DNA from: Chromobotia macracanthus | Taxonomy: Eukaryota > Chordata > Actinopteri > Cypriniformes > Botiidae | NCBI GenBank assembly: GCA_036877525.1 | Contig: JAZGTH010000004.1 | Coordinates: 14,092,001-14,156,000 of the forward strand | DNA length: 64,000 nt | Direction: 5' to 3' | Shown here: positions 1 through 13,600 of the stretch, in pieces | How positions within the stretch are numbered: position 1 is the stretch's first letter | Layout: every line of letters begins with the position of its first letter | Notes under the pieces: model-generated | Database searches by the model: none | Told to the model about the DNA's origin: nothing | Seen by the model: the letters and a program-made list of their open reading frames with translations, nothing else | Program-made: the position numbers and the translations under genes

Positions 1-985
1 GTGTATGTGCATATCGGGGTGCTGACAAGCAAATAAAGAACAAAAATGTTCCCAAACAAACTTGTGACAATGTGGATAAAGTGAAGAGCTATTTACAATA
101 TTTACAATACAAGCAACAAAACATTTGACAAAACAAAACGAAGGTGGGGAGGGGGAGCACGAGAGGTGCCAAATAAAGGAAAAAAACAAAAACCAAACAC
201 AACTAGCTAATGTTTAGAGCCTAAGCTAACTACCAAAAGAAAAAATGTAAAGAAAAAAAGATCTTCAGCGTAACGACGCCCTAACTAAACTCGACATAAA
301 ACAAAACGTACAGCGGGAGGCAACCTCTGCTAACCTAGTGTGTCTAATACATCCATATTTTCCTACATGTTGCACAATGTATGTCGCGTGACCTACTTAC
401 CTGCTCACGCCTTCCCACCCTAGGGAATAACAAAGACGGAACAGTAAAACGAAACGACTGTACAAATACTATATTGACAAAAGGACAACGATGTATTTAC
501 ACACAATAAACAAGAAAACTCTGACGTATACGGTACAAATCACAAAACAAGAGCGTATTGAAAAAACAAGCAAAAAATAACATCAAAGGTGAGCGAAAAG
601 CTGAAACGCGCAGGACAGTAACAGAGTTTTAAACTAAGTGATGTGAGATGATTGGATAACGAGAACCGGGGCGTCATTCTCCAGGGCGAAGAGTGACAGA
701 TTGGTGGGCCAATGGGATCTGAAACGCACAACAGACTAACACACACAAATTTACGCAAGGTACGTACGTACCGGCGTACGTAACAGGCCCCAAAAAACAG
801 GGTAATAAATGAATGACTTTTGATTGACGGTTGACACAGTTCCTTATAATTACTACTTTGGTTTGATTTTCCTGTGCATTTTCTAAGCAGTCACATATTG
901 TCAGACATCAGCAGTTAGAAAACAATCATCTAGACGTATTATAATTATAAGAATCATTGGAATGGAATTAATGGAGTGAAGTATT
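1..985. other. A-rich non-coding region upstream of plch2
   Basis: No host coding exon recognised. The first 780 bases are strongly A-rich on the + strand and end in a CGTACG-rich segment (TACGTACGTACC near 761), resembling part of a dispersed repeat, but no protein match or terminal repeat is visible. Confidence 0.3.
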
Positions 986-986
986 T

Positions 987-1064
<78 letters not shown>

Positions 1065-1071
1065 CCTCTCT
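986..1071 (+). repeat. (CT)n microsatellite upstream of plch2 exon 1
   Basis: About 85 bases of CT dinucleotides with a few CC interruptions, ending some 350 bases before the proposed start codon. Polypyrimidine tracts of this kind can sit in promoters, but no such role is shown here. Confidence 0.9.
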
Positions 1072-1424
1072 CGTGGGTTAAGCTACCTCAATCCCCCAGA
1101 CCTGGATTACAGTTCTGTGGGGATTTAAGTGTCTGCCTGACAGGTGTTGGACAATCAATAAGTTAGTAGAGCATCTCTCAGTGGCAGCAGAAGACCTGAG
1201 GATGAGCTAAACAGGTTTGCAGGTTTTTCTAATCTTGGTCTGAGATTTTCTTCAAAACATTGGATAGAGACCAGTCTAGATGTTTGTTTCAAAGTGTGAG
1301 TGTACATATAGAAATGCAGGAACTGAGAAGTGAAGTTCCAGAAAGAAAGCAAGGGTAGTTAGTGAGGAACATCTTAAAGGATGTGTGCTGCTGTTCCACG
1401 GCTGGTTCGGTCTCTTCTGTTGTG

Positions 1425-1626
1425 ATGCCCCCAACACTAGTGCCTGAAGTGAAGCACACCCAAACCGTCAAGCCAGCGAGCCATCTTGCCCAGGTGTCAA
1501 CCCCGGTGGTGGGCAGCGCTTGCAGTAAAGCGCTTCACAGGCTGACCCTGTCACGACTGATGGCAGGTTTCCTCCAGACTGGGGATAGTACTGCATGTGG
1601 AGCCAAATGGAAGCTTGGCTTATTTG
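1425..1626 (+). CDS. plch2: plch2 exon 1: N-terminal leader
   Basis: First coding exon, 67 codons plus one base. The frame is open upstream to 1362, but only GTG begins it there, so the first in-frame ATG (1425, MPPTLVPEV) is taken as the start; it has G at -3. The exon ends in AAATGGAAGCTTGGCTTATTTG before donor GTAAGA at 1627. Joined to exon 2 it reads KWKLGLFVKKCISCMQTG, which aligns with the PLCH2-specific leader (EWQLGPLVERCMGAMQEG in human, from memory). That supports both the exon and the PLCH2 assignment. An out-of-frame ATG lies upstream at 1381. The transcription start was not located. Confidence 0.75.
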
Positions 1627-4600
1627 GTAAGAGTTAAAAACATTGATAAATTAGTTTAAAATGAGGTTAGATGCGTAATATTTTTCTGCCTTCCTTGTGT
1701 ATGGCCTTTCATAGCTCATTCCAATAGTTCAATATATTTATAAGGTTTATAATTTGAGCTGTCAGGTCCAGTTTTGGAGTCAGTTTTACGTCATTCATCT
1801 TTGCAGACATCTTTGATGTCTGTTATCTGGCTACTAATTCGTGAGTGTGGGTGCTGAGGATACTGAAGCATTTGTAGCTTGTCCTTAAAACAGATGATTA
1901 GAAAATAAACGTATTATTCACCTGAAGAAAATTACTGCTTGAATACTTGTTTCAAACAGAGATGGTGATAGAGGCAAATGGATTTAAAATATAATTTCTA
2001 AACACCATAACCACTCAAGTGTTGTGGATTCATGTCAGGGCTGTTTTACAGTCAGAAATTAGTTTTATTTTTAATTTTTTTGCAAGAAAAATATGATCAA
2101 GTTCTGTAATCTTGATTTTTTTTAGCTTATGCAAAATACTGTAACTTGATTCCCAGCCAAGGGTGTGTGTAATTTAATGATGATAATTTAATCACATGAT
2201 GTCAGTTATTAATGAAATTCAATACATATTGCATTAAAGCAATGAATAAAAATCTGTTTTACACCATAATATACTGGGGTTTATTCATTAAAGATTTCCA
2301 GCTTTAAAATCCCACTGGATATCCCCCTGAGTCCTGATTCCATCTGTCCTGTGATTGGACAGTACTCTCAACAGGTGTGGTTTGGTAAGACGTGTGTCTG
2401 CAGTCTTGTGCTAACTGTTCAAAATTAAGAAAATCTCTTAATACAGAATGTAAGTACAGGTCAGGGGGCCTGATTAGTTGCGTTACATTTTTCAGCACTT
2501 TCTTGAATAATTAATTGTGCTTATTTAGCATGTTACATTAACAGCCTTAATAAAGTTAAACATGTCCATAAATGTTTTATTAAGAAATTAAGGTTGTATG
2601 TAGGTAATATTTAATACTTGGTTAGCTTTGATGGTAATTGAATATTCACCACAGAGGGCTGCAAATTATTTCACTTCTCTTAAACACTTTATTTGTAATT
2701 CATTTAATCATTTGGTCTTTCTTTGACAAAGTTTCTATGACTAACTTCAGTGTCAAAACTAACAAATAATCTACCTCAATCTGTTTTTTACTTACAATTA
2801 TTTTTAGAATTAGGTTTTAAAATTTGATTTAAAAGTGAATAACTGTAGAGGTCTTAGAAGGCTTTTCCATGCATCATGATGGAACGGCACCTGTTTGTAA
2901 AAGGTGACATATGGGCAGTCCCTCTAAGCTGTTTACCTTACTGTTCTCTGGCAGGCATCCTGCAGACAAGCTCTTTCCACCCGTTTTGGGTTACAGGCTC
3001 TTAAAGGGACTGTTCACCCAAAAAGCTGAAACATTCTGTAATCATTTACTCATTTTGACGACTTAGTGATGTTGGCAAAAAAAGATGATAGACTTAACAA
3101 GATGGCAGTTCTATTAATTCATTTTATTTATATAGCGCTTTTACCAATGTTGCATTGTTTCAGCTTTACATATAAATGAAAATAAACAGACAACAAAAAA
3201 AATGTACAACACAGAATACATGATTACTACAAATGTATATTGTTAATTATATAATGTATATTAATAAAGGTAATTAGGGATACTAAGATTGTAGTCAGTT
3301 TATGAATAGAGTTGACTGAACTGATAACTGAAAACTACAACATATTTGGACCATTTGAATAAATGGACATGCATTAAAAAAATCCCTGTCATTGCGTGTA
3401 AAGGCTCATACTTCTCTCTGTGGTCTGTAAGAAGGTAAGGTATTCAGACGGTCTACTAAAGCAGTATGTACATCTGAGACTATGGGACACTTAGTCAATT
3501 AGCATGATGAGATGACAGGTATCATTAATATGAAAGGGGGAAAGTGCTACTATCAAAATGTCCCCTCTAGCGAATGAAGTCCTGTCAGGTTTCACGGACT
3601 AACAAACCCAGACGCAGACAGCGTTAAACTGAAAAAGCTCTCTATTTATAAAACAACCCACGAGGGGGGAAAACGTGAACAAAAGAGCTCCCAAAAACCG
3701 AAGTTTAAAATGAAACTAAAACCGGGAAAAAACAGACGGGACTGACGCCGGACAAAAACACGACCAGACAAGACTCACTGTGACGGGGGACAAGACTGCA
3801 AGACAAGATGCGCCGAACAAGACAGGGAACCAGAAACGAGAGAGAGAACGAACCGACAAGAGACAGAGAACACGAGGGCTTTAAATAACACGGACAAACG
3901 AGGAACAGGTGCGCGACATGAGCGCAAACGAGACACGAGAACAAGGGGGTGGGACCAAGACGCACAACCGGAGAGCACATGGCGAATGTAAACAAAACAG
4001 AGGCCACGTGCTTCCACACGAGACGAAGACCCAGAGCATGAGTTCAGATCCCGCCTCCAAGAAACAAGAACCAAGACTAGAAGGAGTCAGGATCAAAACA
4101 ACATGCTCTGACACAACACACAGGGCATGTCAGGATCCTGGCGAAATAATCAAGAAAGATTCAAGACAGAGAGCCAGGAACCTGACAAGTCCTACCTACC
4201 AGTAGAAAGGGCCAATCATCAATCGCTACACACTAACAATTCTTTGGGGAAGGGGCTCTGGACAATGTGTGGCACGGTACTTAACAGATATCTGTCTTCC
4301 CCTTTCAAGTAGAGAAACTACCCAGAGGCATGGGCAGCCGAGTGCAGAGACTTCCTTAAAGACACGATATGTTATGTAATTTGCAATAAAACAAAAAGAA
4401 TTTAAGTGGTCTATGTGTAATGTATTACATTACTGAAATAGTTGCCAATTTAAACACTTTCTCTTAGTATTATAGCTTCACTGTTTGGCATTGTCAAAGG
4501 GATTTACCAATTACTGTACTGTCAGTTTGGATAATCTATTCACATAATTGTACATATCAACCACTCAAACCTAGAGTTAATGATCTGCTCAAATCGTCTG

Positions 4601-7600
4601 TGTGTTGCTGTTGGCATGTACTTACTGATCCATTTGTAGTGATGAAATAAGAATTCACCTGATGAGATATGTTAATACACAGAGATGAAAACAACACTGG
4701 TACAGTACTGTGATTATTGTCTATATTGACATATTGTTGTTACTTGTATCATTGTATATATTTCCTTGTTTTTTTCCTTTTTCCTCACTGTAAAGCGGCT
4801 TTGAGACAATGCCACGTTGTAAAAGCGCTATACAAATAAAGCTAAATTGAATTGAATCTCTCTGCTCATCTGCTGTTTAAATTACAATATATTCTGTGAA
4901 GAAACGTCTTAAAGCCAGATCTGCGGTTGTCTTATTATGAAGCTGTGCACAACAAATGTGTAAAGTAAAACTATGATTTGTAGGCCAATAGAAACAATTA
5001 AATAGGTGTGTCAACAACAAAAACAGACAGTAAATAACTACGCAGAAATAGCCAGAACAGAAAAAAAAACACTGCAATAAAAAATATTTTTATCTAAGCC
5101 TTCTTCATGCAATTCCAGGCTTGCAGCCAGGGCTCTGACTAAATGAGATTACTGTCATTATATGGCGAGTGGAAGCAAAATGTAATACACTAAAAGAACA
5201 TGTTTATTTGCTTTTGCAGAATTTATTCTTACTGCAGTTTTTGGATTATGCAATAAGATTTAATTTCAACTTCACAGTCATGCCTTAGCAACCAGTTGCA
5301 ATACCCTAGCAACTGCTCCATAGACTTCCATTAATAAAGGTAAGAGGCATCAGAGCATCGTAAAGTCAAGTGGATGGTGTCTTTTGACTCAGATTGACAA
5401 TTAGTCTTTAATTATCACCATGGAAACTGTCTAGCTACACCATAGAAACCATTTACAGTAGCCTAGAAACCATGTAATGAAATCAGTAAGCCATATCTCA
5501 GCATTTGAATATTGTAGAGAGATGTGGATGAGCCTATTTATATCAGACTATATATCAATAGGGTTTAGGTTTTGCCCTGGCAACTTCCTAGCCATACCCT
5601 AGCAACCATGTAAAGCACCTAAAACCTGCATAACATCATGAATAAACCACATTATCATAACTATCATGCTAAACATGTTATGCTAGTGCCATGTTAAAAC
5701 ATGTCAGGATCATACAAAATTAAGCCAACATCATGCTAAATTATGTTAACAGGATGTTAAAGCATATTAGCATCATCATGGTAAATCATGCCAATTCATG
5801 TTAAAATGTGTTAGAATCATGGTAAAATGTGTTACCATCATCCTAAAATGTGTTAGCATCATTTTAAAATGCATTGGTATTATGTTAAAACATGCTAAAA
5901 CCGTGGTAAAATGTGTTAGCATCTAAAAAGTGCTAATATTACTACTCTGGATTTGATTCGTCTTCGAGGGATCACATACACTACGCTGGATTACCAAAGC
6001 GAAACAAGAAAATGGCAGAAAAAAAACTAATTAAACATGAATAAGGAGGTATATGGTCACATATGGTCATATTGTAACTTTTCCATTTGAGTTACTATGA
6101 TGCCATATGATTTGTTGACATAGATCCAATGCACAACCTTCTCCTTAGGCAAGACATGTATTCCTATATACTATAGACAGAAATAAGAATTTTAATAACA
6201 AATAAGCTTGAAACTAGGGTAGGGATGAAGTTCAAACTAGGGTGGAAAACATCAATGTCATGATGTTGGTATAATTCCCTTACGATTTTCATTAGACTTT
6301 ACAGGTTTTACAGCACATCAGTGGAAAAACTGGACAACAATTTACTCCCTGTTTTGCCTGAAGGTGCTTCTTAACAGCAGACTTTGTGCAGGCTTTTACC
6401 TTCCTCTGCTTGAGAGTCATTTGCATCAACTAGCAGATCGATACCTGCAGACTTTTCTTTCAAAATTTGTTGAACTGTTTGGCCCTTTGCACTGCACGCC
6501 TATCAGTAGTTTACATTTTCATTTTAAAAAATGCTTGTTGGACTATGGACCAGTTTATTCATTTCGGTGCTTTTCATTTCAGCATTTTAACAGAAATTAA
6601 CAGAACAGCATATTGGGGGATCTGCAGTTTCGTATGCCATGGACATGTGAATGTGATGCTGATTTTGCCATCTTAGGAGGTCAGATGGTTGGGACTATGT
6701 CATGTGGTAGCACAATGTTTTGGTTTTAGCAGAAACACTTTGTTAGAAAACATCTTGGGTTACGTATGTAACCCTGTTTCCTGAGATGGGGAACGAGACA
6801 CTGCATCAGCTGCGATGCTGCACTGCGACGCTATAGGGAAGTAATACCAACTACACCACAGTGAAGGAAGGCCTGCTCCAAATACTATGAAACATTGGCA
6901 CAGAGCATAGGAATAAAATGTAATGAATGTGTACAGAGAGGACCAGCCTGCTGCAGCACAAACATCACTTAGGGATGCTCCCCGAGACAGAGCCTTAGAT
7001 GATGCTACATCCCTGGTAGAATGGGATCTAATTTCCAAAGGTGACCCTAGGTCATAGGCCTCTTAGGCCAGGGTAATAGCATCTGTGATCCAATGAGATA
7101 AACACTGTTTTGTGACTGCATTACCTTGGTTAGGGCCACCAAAACAAACTAAGAGCTGAGAGGTTTTACACCACTGGCCTGAACGGTGGACATAAATCCT
7201 CAAAGCCCTGACTGGACACAACAAATGAAGCCTCTTCTGCTCCCGCGAATCAAATGGCGGAGGACAGAAGGCTTGAAGTACCACCAGGTGACCTGCCGCA
7301 GCAGGCACCTTGGGGATATCGTCTGGTCTAAGGTGCAAAATGCCTTTAACAAGCCAGGGGCTAGATCCTGCCTGCTTGGATTTTCAGACAGGGCCTGTAG
7401 ATCTCCTACTCTTTTGAGCGATGTAAGAGCCACAAGCAGAGCCACCTTCAGAGTCAGAAACTTATCCAAGGCTGACTCTTTGGGTTCAAATGGAGCCAAA
7501 GACAAACCCCTTAGAACAATGGTAAGGTCCCAAGAAGGGAACCACGTTTGACATAAAGGCTTTAGCCGTCTGGCACTATGCAGAAAACCAGGCACCAGAG

Positions 7601-10600
7601 GGTTGGTATATGGTTGAAATGACAAACTCCATTTGAAACTTGAGTTACACTGAGCTTAAAAGAGCTCTTGTCACTTTTACTTACTATACAAACCCTAATA
7701 TTTTAATACCAAATTTTCTTTACACTGGAGTAATTAGCCCACTAGCCAACTACCACCTCTTGATCAGTGAGTAGGTCCCCCACTACCCTAATTTGCATTT
7801 GTATAGCTCACAGTATAGTAATTTACATATTAAGGCTTCACCTAGGCCAAGGGGATGGGAAGCATGGGAGTGCAGTTCCAAACAATTATCTGTGCTGCCT
7901 GCACATTCCGATGAATAATCATTAACCAGAAACTTCAACAGCAATTTACAGTGCCATTAACTGACAAAACCCACACTTTTCATGCAGTGCATATTGTTAA
8001 CTTTTTAATGCCATGAAACACATTTTAGGTGCACACCAAAATATTTTTTTGATTTGGTTCTGTAAAATTAACCGTTATTTATTTTTTTACAAAGTTTAAT
8101 GTTGTTGATTTATTTACCAGTTTATAAATACTGTACTGCATTATGAATTCCACACCTTCACCATTTTGATATAAAAGCATTTCATTTGTTGACATAGAGA
8201 TCATGTTCATTTTCATTTGTTGACATAGATCATAAATCATCTCCCTCTCATCTTCTCTTTCTCTCTCTCAGTGAAGAAATGCATAAGCTGTATGCAGACA
8301 GGAACTCAGATGCTGAAACTGCGAGGAGGATCCAAAGGCCTGGTTCGCATTTTTTACTTCGATGTACAAAAGTCTTGCATCCACTGGCGGCCCTCTAGGA
8401 AGAATGAGAAAGCCAAAAGTAAGTGGCCCTGCAGTCGCTTGGCTTGGTAGCATGCTTCCTGTAGAGCTATGTATTTCTTCCCTGGTGGTATCACCAGATG
8501 AAGCCCTTAAACAAGAGTTTCACTGTCCCAATGTGGAATGGAGGTGTACACAGTGGCCTCATCTGTTATCTAGTTCAGCCTTTTGCATCTTTATCCACTC
8601 CAAGGCTGGTGAAAAGCCAGGCATCTGTTACTGATTCACAATCAGTGCACAATGGCTTAAATCACAACAAGATGTTCTGCTTCTCTGAGACCTTGCAGAA
8701 GAGAGAAATTGGTACACAATTTCAAGAGGTGTACCAATTGGGGTCTCTACCCTGCCTCTGGGTGAGAAGAGTGCTTTTGTTGTGGGCAAACAAACACTTC
8801 CTGTCAGTCAGAGTAGCAAACATTCCCGGTTGTCACAACAGTGTATTGGACTCAGTCTGGAGGATTTATGAAACAGCAGCTGTGGACCTATTTGCCAGCA
8901 AGGCAACAAAACATTACCCACTGTGGCACAACAGTAATAAGGTTTGCTAGGCCAGTATGCCCTGGCCCAAGGCAAGAGAGAAACATCACATACTCATTCG
9001 TTGGACAGCGATGCCTTTGTTCAGTCTCCTTTTTACTTTTAAGTGGTCCACCTCAGGCACTGCCAGCTTGGAAGCATCTGCTGTCACAGATGGATGTGTT
9101 GTGGCATCACTCTCTGGACAGGTTGAAACCATGCATCTGGACCCTGAGGTTGAGAGAGCGTTCTCTCAGTGTTCAGCAGGAGTAAGGAACACTAACATGA
9201 GTGCTAGGGCCCCTTCAACACATCATACTTATGCTAGTAAGTGGAAACTGTTTATTTCATGGTGCGCAGAATGGGCTGTCTGAGCCCTGTCGGCATAGTA
9301 TTGGATTTCTGCAGTATTTATTGGATGCTGGATGTTCTCCAGCCACTCTAAAGTTGTTTGTGGTAGCCCTGTCAGCCCATCTGGGAAGATGTCAATCAGT
9401 GCAAATACCCAAGTGATGGCTTTTCTGGTGGAGTTATGCCACCAGAATGGGTAGTGTGTACCCAGTGGGATCAGCACCCTATAAGTCGATTGAGTGAAGA
9501 GAAGAGGCACCCAAGAGAAGAGGCACATTCTTATGAAAACAAAGGCTTACTCACTAGGTGGTGGATACTATTGCTGGGGTGTTTCATTCTGCAGGACATA
9601 CACAATCTGTTAGGTATCATTCAACTTTGGCAGTGGCCACTTCTTGAACAGTATTGTGTGGTGTGCAACTCTCACATTAATCTCAAGGATTAATGTGTTT
9701 TTTCTTTGGTTAGCTAGTTCTATTGTCGGATAGCATTTAAGCAATCATATCCTTGTGACTTGACTGTATTTATCTTCCACCATGTATTAACTGTCTCTGG
9801 TGGAACAGTGAAAAATAATGCTGGTTACTGGGGTAACTGTGGTTCTATGACACCAGAGTCTCTTGTCACAGGAGAATGACTATATAATTGATGTACAGTA
9901 ACAGTAGAGAGCCATAAAATTAATTTGGAGATGTAATGTATCTCACATAATTCACTTTGTATATTGACAAATCTGAACACAGTTTGAGATCTCTTCTGCA
10001 ACTGGAAATCAATCTGAGATCACTGAGTAAAAACAATAGAGAAGCAGAAGATTTAAGCAAAAAGTCTCTATCTGCTCTCCATTTAAATCACAAGGCTGTA
10101 TAGGAGAAACAACTGAGATGTTTAAGAAATTGTTATATTTTCCTAGGGGATTCTTGGAATTGCTATTGCTTGGAATTGCAATTCCAAGCAATTCGATTTC
10201 ATCACCGCCATTTTGCATTTAGACGACCCCTGACCTCTTAACCTGGACGTAAACTCAAAGTTGGTTAACACCCAAATAACAAGCAAATAAGTCCTATGAA
10301 AGTTTTCACCACTAATTGAAACAGTATAAATGAATCACTAGTGATTAACAAATTTGTAGCTTCCCCCAGCAACTTCACGAGCACAAGAATTCTTTTTTTG
10401 ACTGGCGATTTATTGACTGGTTCATAACCAACCGACTTGAGATGCCGTGAGAACTAAATTCACAAAAACAAAGTAAACACAAACCATATAAAACATAAAA
10501 TACATTAAATAAATGTCATCTTTGTAAACATTTACACAGAGTTAAGTTCACTTTAACAGCTTAACTATATTATTTGAACCGATATTGTTCTCTTTCACGC

Positions 10601-13600
10601 AACAACACAATCCGCACATAACATAAATCAAACTTACTTCATTGCCTGCTTGTTACTAAAGGAAGATCTTTAAACTTGCTTCTGATGTTCCCTTTAACTC
10701 ACGATGAGTAGAATAAATGTTCAAACACACTTTATTCTTCATACCTTTTAGCTCGCTATCTCTGACTAACCATCTTAAATTGACGTCCTTCTCTTCTATG
10801 CGCCATTTCAAAAGTCTCTATTAACCGGCGCTCACTAAGCAACTTTAAACTAAAAGTCCGCAACAAAAACACTTAAAATAATTAAAAAAACAAGTAATGA
10901 CTTCTCGGTCAGCTGCACAGTTAAACAATATTTGTGTCCCCAGGACAATATGAAAATCGATGAACATGAACTCGCATTGCTCATTTTAATATTAAGCAGT
11001 GTCCTGCACATTAAGCTAACCACAAATTTAAAATGTATAATTAAAACCTTTGTAAAAAACTACCCAGAACACTAAAAAGCGTCTGTTGCATGCTTTACCA
11101 TGAAATGTAACGATTAAAATCCTTTAGGAATAAATTTTGTTCACATTGTTGTTTGACTTTGTCCAATCTATGCTTTAAAATATTTTTCATTATTTTTCAA
11201 TTTTCATGAGAAATCTGTAATATTCACTATACTCATTATAGAATTTGCTCAGTGTAATCATTCTTAAAGCATGTACGCTGTCCAGCTATATGTATTTGCT
11301 AATTGTATGTTGAAATCTTAGTCCTGTTATTTTCAGTCCTGTTACGAAAATGCATCCATGTTCCATTAAGAACCCATGTAAAAATAATGAAATACTTGCC
11401 AATTACAGAGCGAGATTGACCAATACACATTTTGAATAGTAAAATAAGTGTGTAGTTTGATTAGTGTTAAAAGTGCTAAAAGCTATGAAATGCTGTTTAA
11501 TTTTAAAGAGTTACAACAGGCAAATGTTACCAGTGATTCAGTGAAATGGCCCGTCTGCTGCAAATTGACAGCGCTTTGTTTTTTATTTTTTAAAGAGGTT
11601 TGCACCCTTAATAGTGCACTTACTGCCACCTGCTAAGGTCATTGATGCTATACCAAAGAAATGAAATACACTAAAGGTTTTCCTAACTTAAGGATTTTCA
11701 TAATTAAGAGCAACACTTTAAATGAAAGTAGCAGATAATATAAGAAAGAATTGGCCTCCATTCTGACAGAATTTAAAATGCAGTAAACAGGACATAGAGT
11801 AATGTCTGTGTGTTACAAGTTATTCCAGCTGAACACATCGGCACATGTAAACACCAGATCATATTAGATAACATCTCATGTAACAGTCAACTGAAATCTT
11901 TTTATCTGAATGATTCTACATGGAATGATAAAGAAGTGTGCATGTAAACATGCCTACAGTTGTCATAACACACAACATACAATACACTAAACACTTTTTT
12001 TAAACTTTTAAGCAGGTAATACATCAGTATAATGCAGTATATATTTCCATATAATAAGATGTTAATTTTGTAGCTCAGGTTTTATACAACAGATTTCAAA
12101 TTTTCAATACACATTTTGATGTTATCATTTGGTGTTCATCTACAACATTATGTACTATTTCAGTCAGAGTAAAACAATGAAATGATTGAGCATGATTAAA
12201 TATTTTAGTCCAGGAATGTGTGTAGATGTGGCTTCTCTTGGCAGAGAGGAGATGCTTTAAACGAGCTCAAACTGATGAATGAAATACTTCCAGATGATCT
12301 TTACATTAATTTTTCCTGAAAGACATACATTACATACATTTACTTACATTATATTTACTTCAGTTTATATGTAATTTCTGTCTTAAAGTTCCAATCATAT
12401 CTTGCTTTTCCCTCTCAGTCTCAATCGACTCTATTTGGGAAGTGTGTGAAGGGAAGCAGTCAGAGACCTTTCAGAGGTATGCTGATGGCAGTTTTGATCC
12501 TAACTGCTGCTTCAGCATCTACTACGGTGAATACATGGAATCTCTGGACCTGGTGTCAAGGACTGGGGAAGAGGCTCGCACCTGGATCACTGGCCTGAAG
12601 TATCTTATGGTCGGCATCAGTGATGAGGAAAGCCTGGCTAAACGGCAATGCACACGTGACCAATATCCTTTAGTCTCTTAAAAATAATGTCTCTGAAGGT
12701 ATTGATCCAAACTGATAAACATAAACGTATAACATTATAATGTTAAAAATGAAAAGTAATTGTTTTTTAATAATAATGTGTAAACTTTTGAAGATAAATT
12801 CTAAAATAGCGACTCCAGAGAGATCCACCAATAAGAGGAGTCATTGTTTCCATAGAAAAAAATGCACAAAATAGAGCCCTACAGTGCCCTCTCACTCCCA
12901 TGCAGTAATCTGGCTTTCACCATCTAAAACATAAATATATCTGAATATTCTGAAGAGAACTTCCACACTTTTTGTGTAGAACGTATGTGGAACTACTGTT
13001 GTGTTTTACACTTTTAATCAATAACTTTAGATCAATTATATTTTATTGAAATGTTTTTGATGTAATTATGGCATTTGCAGTGTTTTATTGGATGAATAGT
13101 TAATTGCTACACTAAGTGTATTTGTCTTTTGTCAGTTTTCAAATGCTTTTTTATTTGAATTAAAGTTTGTGATGTTTTGATTTATCTTGGAGCTGGTTGG
13201 GTTGGTTTTTATTGAAGAATGTTTTAAAATGATTTTGGAGTTGTACAAATACTTCTATACTTGTGCTGTTTTATCTGATCTTAACCTCACCCATCACATG
13301 GCTAAAGCAGACATTCACTGAGGCTGACAAGAATGGAGATGACTGCCTGAGCATCAGTGAAGTTCTGCAGCTCCTGCACAAGCTAAATGTCAACCTGCCC
13401 AGACAGAAGGTTATGCAGATGTTTAAGGTACCACGACCACCAGGTCTTTATCATAATCTCCTGTGTTTAGGAACATTGATATAAGATGATGATGAAAGAA
13501 GATGAAAATGTAGACACTTTCACACACTAATATTTGTTTAAACTCTGTGTTGACTTTGTTTGAAACTCAGCTGGTTGTTATGGTGATAGACTTTTGACTC

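Noticed and set aside
1362..1424. Upstream extension of exon 1 frame to 1362
   Set aside because: It begins at GTG, not ATG, and the first in-frame ATG is at 1425.
3705..4312. Overlapping open frames on both strands
   Set aside because: They lie in the solo LTR, overlap each other and have no splice context or family resemblance.
12663..12680. Exon 3 read through to the TAA at 12679
   Set aside because: A truncated protein is not needed: the U12 splice signals restore the conserved RDQWLKQTF exactly.
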